Source of the DNA: Sulfurovum sp.
GTDB lineage: Bacteria > Campylobacterota > Campylobacteria > Campylobacterales > Sulfurovaceae
DNA length: 41,482 nt
Direction: 5' to 3'
Assembly: GCA_030949325.1 (NCBI GenBank)
Contig: JAUZSQ010000009.1
Span: 1-41,482, forward strand
Shown: in pieces, positions 28,441-39,630 of the stretch
Numbering within the stretch: position 1 is the stretch's first letter
Layout of the letters: every line of letters begins with the position of its first letter
Program-made: the position numbers and the translations under genes
The notes under the pieces: generated by a model
The model's input: the letters and a program-made list of their open reading frames with translations, nothing else
Database searches by the model: none
Told to the model about the DNA's origin: nothing

Positions 28441-28504
28441 GGGTACCCACAAGGGATACCCCTACGAAATAACATCGTGTAGGGGCAATCCCTTGTGGTT
28501 GCCC
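28441..28504. repeat. REP-like long hairpin
   Basis: GGGTACCCACAAGGGATACC... and ...GGCAATCCCTTGTGGTTGCCC pair over about 25 positions with a few mismatches, around an 11-base loop. This GC-rich CCACAAGGGAT...CCCCTAC palindrome resembles dispersed short palindromic repeats known from many bacterial genomes. It lies in the 28388-28690 gap upstream of queH, which holds no gene. Confidence 0.6.
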
Positions 28505-28537
28505 TTTGGAAGTTATTTATATTTTAGTCCATATTCA

Positions 28538-28560
28538 TTCCCACGCAGGAGCGATGGGAA
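28538..28560. repeat. short palindromic repeat
   Basis: TTCCCACGC-AGGA-GCG-a-TGGGAA forms a 9-bp stem with one bulged A. The sequence resembles the widespread TTCCCACGC/GCGTGGGAA extragenic palindrome. It follows the larger hairpin by about 33 bases. Beyond it, 28561-28690 shows only the queH leader (GAAGGT ribosome binding site at about 28679-28684). Confidence 0.5.
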
Positions 28561-28690
28561 CGAGTCCGATTTAATAGCTTTTTCTTTAAGTGCGTAACAT
28601 CAGTCCATTATTTATTGCAAACATAACTCTCTTGACAATTCCCCAAAAGAATACTAAAATATCGAAAAATAATTACTTGAAGGTAAACCC

Positions 28691-29770
28691 ATGCTTGTAC
28701 ATATATGTTGTGCTGTAGATAGCCATTACTTTTTACAAAAAATACAAAAAGAATATCCACAAGAAAAGCTTGTGGGGTTCTTTTATGACCCTAATATTCA
28801 TCCGTATTCAGAGTATTATTTACGGCTTCTTGATGTCAAACGTTCTTGCAAGATGCTAGGTATTGAACTCATCGAAGGTGAGTATGATGTGGAGAGATGG
28901 CTTAAAGCTGTACGGGGTTTGGAGCATGAGCCTGAGAAGGGTTCTCGTTGTGGGGTGTGTTTTGATAGACGCTTTGAAGTCTCAGCTCAAAAAGCCTCGG
29001 AGTTGGGAGAGAGTAGTTTTACTTCTACTTTGCTCACAAGTCCTAAGAAATCGTTAGAACAGCTCAAAACAGCAGGAGATGCCTTGGCTCAAAAAGAAGG
29101 CATACGTTTTGTAGCTCCTGATTATCGTAAGGCTTCAGGGACACAAGAGCAAAATATCTTGGCAAAAGAAGATGCTTTGTATCGTCAAGATTATTGTGGT
29201 TGTATGTTTGCACTCAATATCCAACGTGACGAACAATCCAAACTAGCAGATGAACTGTTTATGCCTATTTCACAGCAAATTCAGCCTGATTCGATAGAAG
29301 AACGTATTGCGATGTATGAAAAACGATGGGAGATAGAAGAAGAGGGAAAAAGCTATCAGATTATCAAGCAACGCTTTTTGAATTGGCGTTTGAGTTCAGG
29401 CTTGTTACGCGTAAGAAAAAAGGTTGTACCTGCACATTTCTTGCCCTATTCTACGCTTAGGGGTAATTACAGTCGAGGCAAAATAGATTATAGTTTGGCA
29501 CAAGTACATTATATGAACCGTGATGAGATACGTTTTATCACGCTAGAGTATTATAATACTCTAGCAAATACACAGTATCAAACGATGATGGAACTACTCT
29601 ATGCTCCTCCTATTTTTGCCAAAGAGCTTGAAATACGTGCCAAAATTGCCCACAGTCCTTATGACTTATCTTGTGTGGTGGTCGTAGAAGAAATACCTAG
29701 CAATAAGATAGAGATTTTGTGTGAAAGTAAGACTTATGAAGATATGAAAGAAGTACTTGTCTTAAAGTAA
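28691..29770 (+). CDS. queH: epoxyqueuosine reductase QueH (DUF208 family) with C-terminal extension
   Basis: A 359-residue protein. QueH reduces epoxyqueuosine in tRNA to queuosine, the last step of Q biosynthesis. The family Cys pairs are visible: ICCAVDS (Cys6-Cys7), [11 protein letters not shown] and YCGCMFAL, binding an Fe-S cluster and a second metal. QueH domain covers about the first 190 residues; the C-terminal 160 residues are an added region of unknown role that seems usual for this class. Position directly upstream of fabZ-lpxA-clpX matches the gene order in Campylobacter. Confidence 0.88.
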   Translation: MLVHICCAVDSHYFLQKIQKEYPQEKLVGFFYDPNIHPYSEYYLRLLDVKRSCKMLGIELIEGEYDVERWLKAVRGLEHEPEKGSRCGVCFDRRFEVSAQKASELGESSFTSTLLTSPKKSLEQLKTAGDALAQKEGIRFVAPDYRKASGTQEQNILAKEDALYRQDYCGCMFALNIQRDEQSKLADELFMPISQQIQPDSIEERIAMYEKRWEIEEEGKSYQIIKQRFLNWRLSSGLLRVRKKVVPAHFLPYSTLRGNYSRGKIDYSLAQVHYMNRDEIRFITLEYYNTLANTQYQTMMELLYAPPIFAKELEIRAKIAHSPYDLSCVVVVEEIPSNKIEILCESKTYEDMKEVLVLK

Positions 29771-29826
29771 AGCACTTCTTACTCACATTTAGATACAATA
29801 GGACAATTTTTACAAAAGGGCTTTTT

Positions 29827-30276
29827 ATGCTTTATAATGTTGTTGATATTCAAAATATTTTACCTCACCGATACCCATTTCTTTTAGTCGATAGAATTAC
29901 CCAACTCGAAGCAGGGAAGTATATAGAGGGATTTAAAAATGTTTCTATCTCTGAACCTATCTTTCAAGGGCATTTTCCTGACCATCCTATCTATCCTGGG
30001 GTCATGATTCTCGAAGGTATGGCACAAGCTGGTGGCGTATTGGCATTTAAAAGTATGGATGATACTTCTCAAGAAGAGCTTGAAAAGAAAGTCGTGTATT
30101 TTATGAGCATTGATAAAGCAAAGTTCCGTATTCCTGTTACACCAGGAGACCAACTTGTCTATAAAATCAATGTGATGAGACATAAAGGTGCAGTATGGCA
30201 ACTTGAAGCCAAAGCCTATGTTGATGGTAAAGTGGTAGCTCAAGCAGAGCTTAAAGCTATGATTGTAGATAAATAG
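29827..30276 (+). CDS. fabZ: 3-hydroxyacyl-[acyl-carrier-protein] dehydratase FabZ
   Basis: A 149-residue hot-dog-fold dehydratase of fatty acid synthesis. Catalytic residues are His49 in [14 protein letters not shown] and Glu64 in [10 protein letters not shown]. It starts with an AAAAGGG ribosome binding site and a TACAAT -10 candidate at 29794-29799. lpxA follows after 11 bases; the two enzymes share 3-hydroxyacyl-ACP substrates, a common pairing. Confidence 0.96.
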   Translation: MLYNVVDIQNILPHRYPFLLVDRITQLEAGKYIEGFKNVSISEPIFQGHFPDHPIYPGVMILEGMAQAGGVLAFKSMDDTSQEELEKKVVYFMSIDKAKFRIPVTPGDQLVYKINVMRHKGAVWQLEAKAYVDGKVVAQAELKAMIVDK

Positions 30277-30287
30277 GTACGAGAATT

Positions 30288-31083
30288 ATGTGTACTATAC
30301 ATAAAACAGCCATTATTGAAGACGGTGCTATTTTGGGAGACAATGTCTCTATTGCTGCGTTTGTCTATATCGGGAACAAGGTGCGTATTGGAGACAATAC
30401 TTCTATCGCTTCACACACCCTTATAGAAGGTGATACGACTATTGGTAAAAATAATCGTATCTTCTCTCATGCAACGATAGGCTCTATTCCACAAGACCTC
30501 AAATATAATGGTGAGAAAGTACAGCTCATTATTGGTGACAACAATACCATTAGAGAGTTTACCCTACTCAACCCAGGGACAAAAGGGGGGTGGTTCGGTG
30601 ACTAAAATAGGCAATGGAAACCTCCTTATGGGATATGTCCACTTGGGGCATGATGTCATTATTGGTGACCATTGTATCTTAGCCAATGGTGCGACACTCG
30701 CAGGTCATGTTGAACTAGGAGACCATGTAGTCATTGGTGGATTAACGCCTATTCATCAGTTTGTACATATCGGTGATTATGCAATGATAGGAGGGGCTAG
30801 TGCTTTGGCACAAGATGTACCTCCCTATTGTCTAGCAGAAGGAAACCGTGCCACCTTACGAGGGCTTAACCTCACAGGGCTACGACGCAGTATGCCACGA
30901 GATGAGATTAATGCACTCAAGAGTGCCTACAGAGCCCTTTTTGAAAAACAAGCCCCTCTACAAGAAGTGGTACAAGAAATTTTTGGCCATACCACATCGG
31001 ATAAAGTAAAAAAACTCTGTACCTTTATCAAAGCCTCCAAAAGAGGCATACCTTTTAACAGAACAAAGAATGAGGATAAATAA
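30288..31083 (+). CDS. lpxA: UDP-N-acetylglucosamine acyltransferase LpxA (one apparent frameshift)
   Basis: LpxA catalyses the first step of lipid A synthesis. Left-handed beta-helix hexapeptide repeats run through the first 190 residues, and the catalytic His region is LAGHVELGDHVVIGGLTPIHQF. The frame breaks in a G6 run at 30586-30591; five Gs give NPGTKGGGSVTKIGNGNLLMGYVHLGH and 264 residues, the family length. The stop is one base from the clpX ATG. Confidence 0.93.
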
Positions 31084-32319
31084 ATGAGTAATAAAGCATG
31101 TAACTTTTGCTTAAGCCAAGAGAGTCAAGACAACCCACTTATCGCTGGAGAAGATGCCTATATCTGTGCCAACTGTGTAGTGTCTGCTTACAAAATATTG
31201 TTTGGTGAAGAAGAAGAGCAAGAAGACGCCCTTAGCACACAAGAAGAAGAAAGCTATGTGCTTTATACACCCAAAGAAATTAACAGTATGTTAAGTGAAT
31301 ATGTCATTGGGCAAGAAAAAGCCAAGAAGACCCTTTCTGTAGCTGTCTATAACCATTATAAGCGTCTGTTTAAGCACGATATTATAGAGGATGATGATAC
31401 ACAAATATCAAAATCCAATGTATTGCTTCTAGGACCTACAGGTTCAGGGAAAACACTCTTAGCCCAAACCATTGCACGATTTCTCAATGTGCCTATTGCT
31501 ATTGCTGATGCTACGAACCTTACTGAGGCTGGGTATGTGGGGGAAGATGTAGAGAATATTCTTACCAAACTACTCATGGCAGCAGATGGAGACCCTAAAA
31601 AAGCAGAACAAGGTATCGTCTTTATTGATGAGATTGATAAAATTGCTCGTATGGGTGAGAACCGTTCGATTACGCGTGATGTCTCAGGTGAAGGGGTACA
31701 ACAAGCCCTTCTCAAACTTATAGAAGGCTCTATTGTTAATATCCCACCAAAGGGAGGGCGTAAGCACCCTAATCAAGATTTTATTCAGATAGATACTTCC
31801 AATATTCTGTTTATCTGTGGTGGTGCATTTGATGGACTCAATGATATTCTCAAGAAAAGACTAGGAAGCAATACCCTAGGCTTTGGTCAAGAAAAACGTT
31901 CTAAAAAAGACGATGCGAATCTCTTGCATTTGGTAGAGTCTGATGATTTGGTCTCTTATGGATTAATTCCAGAGCTTATTGGTAGATTGCATGTCTTAGC
32001 CACGCTAGGAGAGATTAGTAAAGAAGATATGGTACGTATTTTGATAGAACCAAAGAACTCTTTGGCAAGACAATATCAGAAACTCTTTCTCATTGATGAG
32101 GTGAAACTGAGCTTTGAAGAAGGTGCATTAATCGCTATTGCACAAAAAGCACTGGATAGAAACACAGGTGCTAGAGGATTACGTTCGATACTTGAAGAAG
32201 TGTTACTCGACACGATGTATCAATTACCTGAACTCACAGGCTATGAAGTAGTCATTACAGAAGATGTTATAGAATCTGGTGCCAAACCACTCTATATCAA
32301 AGATAAACAAACAGCATAA
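31084..32319 (+). CDS. clpX: ATP-dependent Clp protease ATP-binding subunit ClpX
   Basis: A 411-residue AAA+ unfoldase. The N-terminal zinc-binding domain has CNFC and CANC. Walker A is [13 protein letters not shown], Walker [12 protein letters not shown], and the sensor 2 region [11 protein letters not shown]. The GYVGEDVE pore loop and the IGF-like ClpP-contact loop region (here NTLGFGQE) are recognisable. ClpX delivers substrates to ClpP, whose gene is not in the window. It follows lpxA without a gap. Confidence 0.97.
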   Translation: MSNKACNFCLSQESQDNPLIAGEDAYICANCVVSAYKILFGEEEEQEDALSTQEEESYVLYTPKEINSMLSEYVIGQEKAKKTLSVAVYNHYKRLFKHDIIEDDDTQISKSNVLLLGPTGSGKTLLAQTIARFLNVPIAIADATNLTEAGYVGEDVENILTKLLMAADGDPKKAEQGIVFIDEIDKIARMGENRSITRDVSGEGVQQALLKLIEGSIVNIPPKGGRKHPNQDFIQIDTSNILFICGGAFDGLNDILKKRLGSNTLGFGQEKRSKKDDANLLHLVESDDLVSYGLIPELIGRLHVLATLGEISKEDMVRILIEPKNSLARQYQKLFLIDEVKLSFEEGALIAIAQKALDRNTGARGLRSILEEVLLDTMYQLPELTGYEVVITEDVIESGAKPLYIKDKQTA

Positions 32320-32338
32320 GCACAAAAGGATAAGATAA

Positions 32339-33373
32339 ATGTTTAAAAAACTATTAGGAATGTTTTCCAACGATTTAGCCATTGATTTGGGAACAGCCAA
32401 TACACTGGTTTTGGTCAAAGGTCAAGGTATTAGTATCAATGAACCTTCCGTCGTGGCAATACAATATGATAAGCATGGTCAAGAACGTATTTTGGCAGTG
32501 GGTCAAGAAGCCAAAGATATGGTAGGTAAAACCCCTGGTAATATCAAAGCTATACGTCCAATGAAAGATGGGGTCATTGCTGATTTTGAAGTCACTGAAA
32601 TGATGATTCGTTACTTTATCGAAAAGGCACACAAGAGAAAAGGATTCTTCTCTCCACGGATTATTATCTGTGTACCTTATGGTCTTACGCAAGTTGAACG
32701 CCGTGCGGTCAAAGATTCTGCTCAGAATGCAGGTGCTAGATATGTCTATCTCATCGAAGAACCGATGGCAGCTGCTATTGGTGCAGGGATTCCTGTCAAA
32801 GACCCTAATGGAAACTTGGTCGTAGATATTGGTGGGGGAACGACTGAAATCGGTGTGACTTCTCTTGGTGGCTTAGTCATCTCTAAGTCTATTCGTGTCG
32901 CAGGAGACAATATAGACCAAGCCATTATCGATTATATCAAAAAGAATTTTAACCTACTTATTGGTGACAGAGTCGCAGAAGAACTCAAAATCAAAATTGG
33001 TACAGCCGTGGTCTTGGATGAAGAACTTACCACTATCGTGAGAGGAAGAGACCAAGTAGAAGGTTCTTTGGCCTCTTTAGAAATCACTTCAGAGCATATT
33101 AGAGAAGCCATGACCAATTCTATTCAAGAAATTGCAGAAGCACTACAAGATGTATTGGAACAAACCCCTCCAGAACTCGCAGGTGATATTGTAGAAAATG
33201 GTATTGTACTCACAGGTGGTGGAGCATTAATTAGAGGCTTAGATAAATACCTTTCTGATATTGTTAAACTTCCTGTCTATATTGCAGAAGAACCTCTTCT
33301 TGCTGTAGCTAAAGGTACAGGTATTGCCCTTGATGAGATAGATTTACTTCAACAAATGGCTTATGAAGACTAA
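32339..33373 (+). CDS. mreB: rod shape-determining protein MreB
   Basis: A 344-residue bacterial actin. The phosphate-binding motifs are DLGTANTLV near the N-terminus and VVDIGGGTTEIGV in the middle, with the adenosine motif GIVLTGGGALIRGLD. It polymerises under the membrane and directs lateral wall synthesis with MreC. It overlaps mreC by 11 bases. Confidence 0.97.
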   Translation: MFKKLLGMFSNDLAIDLGTANTLVLVKGQGISINEPSVVAIQYDKHGQERILAVGQEAKDMVGKTPGNIKAIRPMKDGVIADFEVTEMMIRYFIEKAHKRKGFFSPRIIICVPYGLTQVERRAVKDSAQNAGARYVYLIEEPMAAAIGAGIPVKDPNGNLVVDIGGGTTEIGVTSLGGLVISKSIRVAGDNIDQAIIDYIKKNFNLLIGDRVAEELKIKIGTAVVLDEELTTIVRGRDQVEGSLASLEITSEHIREAMTNSIQEIAEALQDVLEQTPPELAGDIVENGIVLTGGGALIRGLDKYLSDIVKLPVYIAEEPLLAVAKGTGIALDEIDLLQQMAYED

Positions 33374-34253
33374 AATTGTCATTCTTAGCATCATATTATT
33401 TATGCTAACCGTATTATTATCAAGAAATGATGCTCCTATTACGGATATGCTTTTACGCATGATTAATCCTATCAAGCAGAGCTATCAAAGTTTTACCCAA
33501 GAGATAGAAGACAAAAGCCATAGTTATATTTTTCAAAAAGAATCGATTGAAAGATTGGGGATTGAAAATAGAGTTCTACGGAAACGGCTTTTAGAGCAGA
33601 TGCACTATATCCAAGGGGTACAAAATATTTATGAAACACTGCCCTATCTTACACGCATTCCCAATGCTTCTATTTCTATTATAGAGACTATCTCTTATGT
33701 CAAACTCAACAGCTTTTCACAAGTGATACTCACTAAACCCAAGGGTCTTATTGAAGATAAACTCTATGGTATTATTCAAAAAAATGTAGTTGCAGGTACG
33801 GCTAGAGTCATGAGTAATCAGCTCTACGGCTACCTTACTTCAGATGAAAAATGCCGTTTTTCTGTTTTTATTGGTGATACAGATGCCCCTGGTATTGCAC
33901 TAGGACATAAACAAAATGAAATGATTGTCAAATTTATTCCTAAATGGCATAATATCGCTGTAGGAGATAAAGTCATTACTTCTGGACTTGATGATATATT
34001 TTTTAATGATATACCTGTGGGAATCGTGAGTAAAGTGGAAGTCCAAAGCTCTTATACCATCGCCCATATCAAAACCTATAGTGATATATTTCATCCCAAA
34101 ACCTTTTTCCTTATCAATGATGCCACTCCGATACTCAGTCAAGTCAGCGTATCAAGTATCCCTACGCGTGTAGATCAAACCCAAGAAAAATCTATCGAAC
34201 CCAAATTATTGGCAGAGCAAAAAGTCAAAAAAATGCCTGATACACAACATTAA
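33363..34253 (+). CDS. mreC: rod shape-determining protein MreC
   Basis: A 296-residue bitopic membrane protein: an N-terminal anchor (IVILSIILFMLTVLLS), a coiled coil (about 45-80) and a periplasmic beta-barrel domain with GLIEDKLYGIIQKNVVAGTARV and the typical VITSGLDDIFFNDIPVGIV stretch. It links MreB to the wall synthesis machinery. The overlap with mreB indicates coupled translation. No mreD follows; carB comes next, as in relatives. Confidence 0.92.
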   Translation: MKTKIVILSIILFMLTVLLSRNDAPITDMLLRMINPIKQSYQSFTQEIEDKSHSYIFQKESIERLGIENRVLRKRLLEQMHYIQGVQNIYETLPYLTRIPNASISIIETISYVKLNSFSQVILTKPKGLIEDKLYGIIQKNVVAGTARVMSNQLYGYLTSDEKCRFSVFIGDTDAPGIALGHKQNEMIVKFIPKWHNIAVGDKVITSGLDDIFFNDIPVGIVSKVEVQSSYTIAHIKTYSDIFHPKTFFLINDATPILSQVSVSSIPTRVDQTQEKSIEPKLLAEQKVKKMPDTQH

Positions 34254-34293
34254 CCCTCTGCTAAGATTAAGGGGATTGTGTATCTATTTTTAG

Positions 34294-34299
34294 TATAAT
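34294..34299 (+). promoter_or_regulatory. -10 element of carB
   Basis: TATAAT in a T-rich context 30 bases before the carB start; no matching -35. AAGGG just before the start is a plausible ribosome binding site. I see no pyrimidine or arginine regulatory leader in this 75-base gap. Confidence 0.45.
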
Positions 34300-34328
34300 A
34301 TCCCACTAAAAATCAAGGGTATCTCTTT

Positions 34329-37300
34329 ATGCCAAAACGTAATGACATCAACACTATTTTACTTATCGGTTCTGGTCCTATTGTTATAGGACAAGCCTGT
34401 GAATTTGACTATTCTGGTACACAAGCAGCAAAAACACTCAAAGAACTAGGCTACAGAGTCGTTCTTATTAATTCTAATCCTGCGACGATTATGACAGACC
34501 CAGAGTTTGCAGATAGAACCTATATTGAACCTATCACCCCAGAAATCATCTCCAAAATTATCCAAAAAGAAAAAGTAGATGCTATTTTGCCTACAATGGG
34601 TGGACAAACAGCACTCAATGTGGCTATGGATATGCATGAAGCTGGTATCTTGGAAGGGATAGAATTCTTAGGGGCAACCCCTAAGGCTATCAAAAAAGGT
34701 GAAGACAGGAAAGAATTCAAAGAAGCTATGCTCAAAATTGGTATGGACTTGCCTATTTCAGAGTATGCCTATACGATGGATGAAGCACTGGACGCTTCCA
34801 AAAATATTGGTTTTCCACTCATTATTCGTGCTTCTTTTACGATGGCAGGGGCTGGTTCAGGTGTGGCATACAATATTGATGAATACAAAGATATTGTGCG
34901 TGGTGGCTTAGAAGCTTCGCCTATCAATGAAATCCTTATCGAAGAGTCACTCCTTGGATGGAAAGAATATGAAATGGAAGTCATTCGTGACAAAGCAGAT
35001 AACTGTATCCTCATCTGTTCTATTGAAAACTTTGACCCTATGGGTGTGCATACGGGAGATTCTATTACCATCGCCCCTGCCCTCACACTCACAGATAAAG
35101 AATACCAAAATATGCGTGATGCCTCGTTCAAGATTTTACGAGAAGTGGGCGTAGATACAGGTGGTTCCAATGTACAATTTGCTATCAATCCTGAAACGGG
35201 TCGTATGATTGTCATTGAGATGAACCCACGCGTTAGCCGTTCTTCTGCCTTGGCTTCTAAGGCCACAGGTTACCCTATTGCCAAAGTCGCTACCCTCTTG
35301 GCTGTAGGCTTTACCCTTGATGAAATCACCAATGATATTACAGGAACGCCTGCCTCTTTTGAACCCGTCATTGATTATATTGTCACCAAAATACCTCGCT
35401 TTACATTTGAAAAGTTTCCTCTTGCCAATTCTACCTTGACTACTGCGATGAAGTCTGTGGGTGAAGTCATGGCTATTGGTCGTACTTTCAAAGAATCCAT
35501 ACAAAAATCTTTACTTTCTTTAGAGACAGGACTCATAGGCTTTAATCCTATGCCTTGTGATGAAGAAACACTCAACCATGAAATACGCCGTTCCAATGAA
35601 CATCGTATCCTCTATGTCTATGAAGGACTTAGGCGTGGGATGTCTGTGGAGAGTATCTTTGCTCTTTGCAAAATAGACCCTTGGTTTCTCTATCAACTCG
35701 AAGAACTCGTACAGGTAGAATCTCAAATGGATATTGCCCTACTCTCCGATGCTTCACGCCTAAGAGAAGTTAAAGCAGATGGATTTTCTGATGCGATGAT
35801 TGCCCAAGTTATCAATCAAAAAGAGGGACTTAATCTCAGTGAGAATGATATTTATACAGCCAGAGAAAAGATGGATGTGCAACTGGAATATAATGAAGTT
35901 GATACTTGTGGAGCAGAGTTTAAAGCACTCACTCCTTATCTCTATTCTACTACAAATATTAGTAAAATTCCCAAAGAAGTAACACCTAAATCGAGCAAGA
36001 AAAAAGTCTTGGTCATTGGTGGAGGACCTAACCGTATTGGGCAAGGTATCGAATTTGACTATTGCTGTGTACACGCTGCGTTTGCCCTCAAAGATATGGG
36101 AATACAATCTATCATGTACAATTGTAACCCTGAGACGGTATCAACCGATTATGATACTTCTGATGTACTGTATTTTGAGCCTATTGATTTTGAGCATGTG
36201 CGTAATGTGATTGAAGTAGAAAGCCTGATGGTGTCATCGTACACTTTGGAGGACAAACCCCTCTCAAACTTGCCAAAAACCTTACAGCCATTGGGGCAAA
36301 GATATCAGGAACGACTGCCAAAGTCATTGACCTTGCAGAAGACAGAGAACTCTTCTCAACTTTCATCCATGAACTAGGCTTAAAACAACCAGAGAATGGT
36401 ACCGTCTTTGTCAAAGACAAGGCACTCTTAGTCGCCAATCGTATCGGATATCCTGTGCTTGTACGCCCTTCTTTTGTCTTGGGTGGACGTGGTATGAAAA
36501 TAGTCTTTAGTGATGATGAACTCAATCAATACATGGATGAAGCAGTCTCAGTCTCTCACGATTCCCCAGTACTCATAGATAAGTTTTTGGACAATGCCAT
36601 TGAGCTTGATGTCGATGCTATCTGTGATGGAAGCGAAGTGTATATCGGTTCGGTCATGCAACATATAGAAGAAGCAGGGATTCATTCTGGAGATTCTGCC
36701 TGTTCCTTGCCTCCTGTATCTATCTCCCAAGCACTACAAGACGAAGTCAAAGAACAAACAGCTACTATCGCCTTGGGATTGGGTGTCGTGGGGCTTATGA
36801 ATATTCAATATGCTATCTATCAAGGTGAAATCTATCTTATAGAAGTCAATCCTAGAGCGTCAAGAACCGTGCCTTTTGTCTCCAAAGCCACAGGTGTACC
36901 TTTGGCAAAAGTAGCCACAAGAGTCATGATACAAGGAGACTTGAGAGAGGCTCTGAAGTTTTATGATACCTTTAACGTGGTCAATTTTGATAAAAAGATT
37001 ATGGAACCCAACCTTAAGAATCATGTAGCAGTCAAAGAAGCCGTTTTCCCTTTCAATAAACTCCCTGGTTCTGACCTTATCTTAGGCCCGGAAATGAAAT
37101 CTACAGGAGAAGTGATGGGTCTAAGCCATAGCTTTGGAATGAGCTTTGCCAAATCACAGTTTGCCTCCAACAATGAGATTCCATTAAAGGGTAAACTCTT
37201 TATCTCTTTGGCACAAGCCAACAAAGAAGAAGCAGGAGAAATAGGTGCACTCTTTTCTGATTTGGGATTTGAAATTGTCGCTACCCAAGGCACACACAAT

Positions 37301-37588
37301 GCCCTACAAAAAGCAGGAGTCAACTCAACCCAAGTACTCAAAATCTCTGAAGGTCGTCCCAACATTGATGATATGATTAAAAATGGAGAGATTGATATTG
37401 CTATTAATACCTCTTCAAATTCAGCGAGTAAAACCGATGCTAGGACGATTAGGCAGTCTGTACTCAGACATAAAATACCTTATTTTACCACTCTTGCAGC
37501 AGCCAAAGCTACAGCTATGGCGATTCAAGAACTCAAAGCCCTTGATGGAGACCTTGAACCTAAAGCACTGCAAGATTACTTATCCTAA
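34329..37588 (+). CDS. carB: carbamoyl-phosphate synthase large subunit (one apparent frameshift)
   Basis: CarB makes carbamoyl phosphate for arginine and pyrimidine synthesis. Two homologous ATP-grasp halves are present: the first begins [21 protein letters not shown], the second [21 protein letters not shown]. Both have [24 protein letters not shown] or [12 protein letters not shown] motifs, and the C-terminal MGS-like allosteric domain is present ([12 protein letters not shown]). The frame breaks near 36217: one extra A (GAAAAGCC) gives [21 protein letters not shown] and 1086 residues, the normal length. The break falls in a conserved motif without loss of residues. Confidence 0.95.
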
Positions 37589-37599
37589 GCACTCCTATT

Positions 37600-38034
37600 A
37601 TGCTCAAAGATAAGGTCTTTTTGACACAAACCGATACGACTATTGGTTTTGTCTCTCAAAACTCCTCCAAAATAAGCCACATCAAACAACGCCCCTTAGA
37701 TAAGTATTATATTAAAGCTGTCAATAGTTTGGAGACACTCAAAAGCTTTGTCCGTGTACCACAAGCACATAAAAATACTGTGCGTCGTGCGTCAAAGACT
37801 ACTTTTATACTGCCCAATACCCATTCATATCGTGTGATTCGAGATGCACATCACCTCTTGCTACTAAACCGTCTCCTCTGGGCATATACTTCTTCTGCCA
37901 ATTTGAGTGGTCAAGAGTATGATGAAGCCTTTGCTAGGGAAGTGAGTGATATAGTCATTGAGCCTCTTAGCCCAAAGAGCCAAGCTTCACATATCTATAA
38001 ATTGGGGCGAAAAACCCTCAAAAAGATACGTTAA
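37600..38034 (+). CDS. short Sua5/YciO/YrdC-family protein
   Basis: A 144-residue protein with the YrdC-like fold signatures TQTDTTIGFVSQ at the N-terminus and AYTSSANLSGQEYDEAFA near residue 105. Sua5/YrdC proteins make threonylcarbamoyl-AMP for the t6A tRNA modification, but this protein is shorter than TsaC (about 190 residues) and lacks part of the usual KRP motif context (KQRPLDKYYI is close). It may be the class-specific t6A enzyme or a paralogue. It starts 12 bases after carB and overlaps the HIT gene (TAATG). Confidence 0.75.
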   Translation: MLKDKVFLTQTDTTIGFVSQNSSKISHIKQRPLDKYYIKAVNSLETLKSFVRVPQAHKNTVRRASKTTFILPNTHSYRVIRDAHHLLLLNRLLWAYTSSANLSGQEYDEAFAREVSDIVIEPLSPKSQASHIYKLGRKTLKKIR

Positions 38035-38411
38035 TGTCCCTACTCTATGAAGATAAGTATCTCAAAATAGAAATAGAATCCTCAGAAATACCTTGGCTCA
38101 AAATTTTTACCCAAATCGCGTACAAAGAAATGAGTGAAGTACCGTTAGAAGTAAGATTAGCCATTTATACTCTCTTGGATGTCATAGAACTAGCCCTATT
38201 AGCATATTTTGAACCGACCAAGGTTAATATCGCATCCTTTGGAAACTATATGCCCCATGTACATTGGCATATTATGGCACGATTTACCAAAGACAGTTAT
38301 TTTCCTGAACCGATGTGGGGAGAGAAGCAAAGAGAAGCCCAATTAGCACTTCCTTCATTTGAGATATTTTATAAGCATCTGAAAGAGCAATTAAACTCCC
38401 TCAATCCTTAG
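38034..38411 (+). CDS. HIT-domain protein
   Basis: A 125-residue histidine-triad protein with HVHWHIM at about residues 83-89, the nucleotide-hydrolase/transferase active site. HIT proteins act on dinucleoside polyphosphates or aminoacyl-AMP; the substrate is unknown. It overlaps the upstream gene by one base. Its last 21 bases overlap the 3' end of the convergent desaturase gene. Confidence 0.85.
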   Translation: MSLLYEDKYLKIEIESSEIPWLKIFTQIAYKEMSEVPLEVRLAIYTLLDVIELALLAYFEPTKVNIASFGNYMPHVHWHIMARFTKDSYFPEPMWGEKQREAQLALPSFEIFYKHLKEQLNSLNP

Positions 38412-39575
38412 TAATTTCGTTTTACCTACCATTAAATCTATGGTCATAAGCATACGTTTAAAAACAGATTCTTGTCGATATTCAAGGTTATGCTTTTTAC
38501 AAATCTCTTTGACGATAGGTTGCATTTTTTGATAATAACTCAGAGGCATATTAGGAAAGAGATGATGCTCTATCTGATAGTTTAGAAATCCATGGGCAAA
38601 ATCAATCGCGTCTGAGCCTGTATTATAATTCACCGACCCCATAATTTGTCGTAAATAAAATTCACCTTGACTTTGGCTTGGTTCAGAAAACATATAAATA
38701 TCTTCTGCTGAATGATTCGGAACAATCACCAAAAATGAATGTAGATTGGCAAAAAATTCTGCGATTACCATGATAATAAATGCCGTAAAGACAGCTTGTA
38801 ACCCCAAAGGTAAAAAGAGTGCAGGAAATACCACAAACTTCAACAGAGCATAAGGCAAGAGATATTCCATCCACAGCTCTAAGCCCCCTTTCGTACGAGG
38901 ATTCATCTCAAAATCTGTAATCTCTTTCTTGTGTTCTTCTTTGAGCTTTTTATTGGCTAAGATACGTAAGGTATTGGGTGCATAATAGGTATATTTCCAT
39001 GTACTCGCAAAAGAATACACAATCACATAACGAAGCCACATGGGGGTCTTGGACTGAATAAGCCATTGTAAATTGCGTTCTACATTGTCAGGGTCTTCAT
39101 CTTCACCCAAATGATAATGATGCATAATATTATGTTCATAACTCCAAGCATCAGGTTTAATCCAATCAAGCCAATCTATATAACGCCTAGGACCTTTGGC
39201 AAAATACTTTTTGGTATATCGCTGAGGAATATTAGGTACTTTCTCATAGCCACCATGCAAGATAGGATGCGTAGTATTTGCCCATCTCGATACATTCCCC
39301 ATACTAATAAGCAAGGCAGAAAATATAGCAAGAAGCCAAAAAACACTACTAGACAAAGCAGTAAAACTAAACTCAATCACAGTCAAAAGCACTATTAATC
39401 CCAGCCCAGAATACGTAAATCGCTTACCCCAACGCTCTAGCTTCAACAAATGCTGAAAGTCTTCTTCACCCACAGGAGCCATGTTCTCTTTAATTGCGTC
39501 AATATCTTTTTCAAGTTCTAGTCTATCTACATCTTCATACGCTGTATACGTATTTTCTTCAAGGTTTTTCTTCAT
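38391..39575 (-). CDS. membrane fatty acid desaturase
   Basis: A 394-residue membrane di-iron desaturase. The three His boxes are HPILH (about 103-107), HNIMHHYH (about 148-155) and QIEHH (near 337), the last of the QxxHH form seen in acyl-lipid front-end-type desaturases. Four to six hydrophobic segments lie between them. It introduces a double bond into membrane acyl chains; the regiospecificity is unknown. It is preceded by a long hydrophilic N-terminus (about 50 residues) without a cytochrome b5 domain. The 3' end overlaps the HIT gene. Confidence 0.9.
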   Translation of the reverse strand: MKKNLEENTYTAYEDVDRLELEKDIDAIKENMAPVGEEDFQHLLKLERWGKRFTYSGLGLIVLLTVIEFSFTALSSSVFWLLAIFSALLISMGNVSRWANTTHPILHGGYEKVPNIPQRYTKKYFAKGPRRYIDWLDWIKPDAWSYEHNIMHHYHLGEDEDPDNVERNLQWLIQSKTPMWLRYVIVYSFASTWKYTYYAPNTLRILANKKLKEEHKKEITDFEMNPRTKGGLELWMEYLLPYALLKFVVFPALFLPLGLQAVFTAFIIMVIAEFFANLHSFLVIVPNHSAEDIYMFSEPSQSQGEFYLRQIMGSVNYNTGSDAIDFAHGFLNYQIEHHLFPNMPLSYYQKMQPIVKEICKKHNLEYRQESVFKRMLMTIDLMVGKTKLLRIEGV

Positions 39576-39630
39576 AGGTATCCATTAATTATAATAATAA
39601 TTATATAGGAATTAGATTAAATTCAGCCAT

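Noticed and set aside
38391-38411. Overlap of HIT and desaturase 3' ends as a regulatory device
   Set aside because: A 21-base convergent overlap is compact packing common in small genomes; no further signal supports antisense control.
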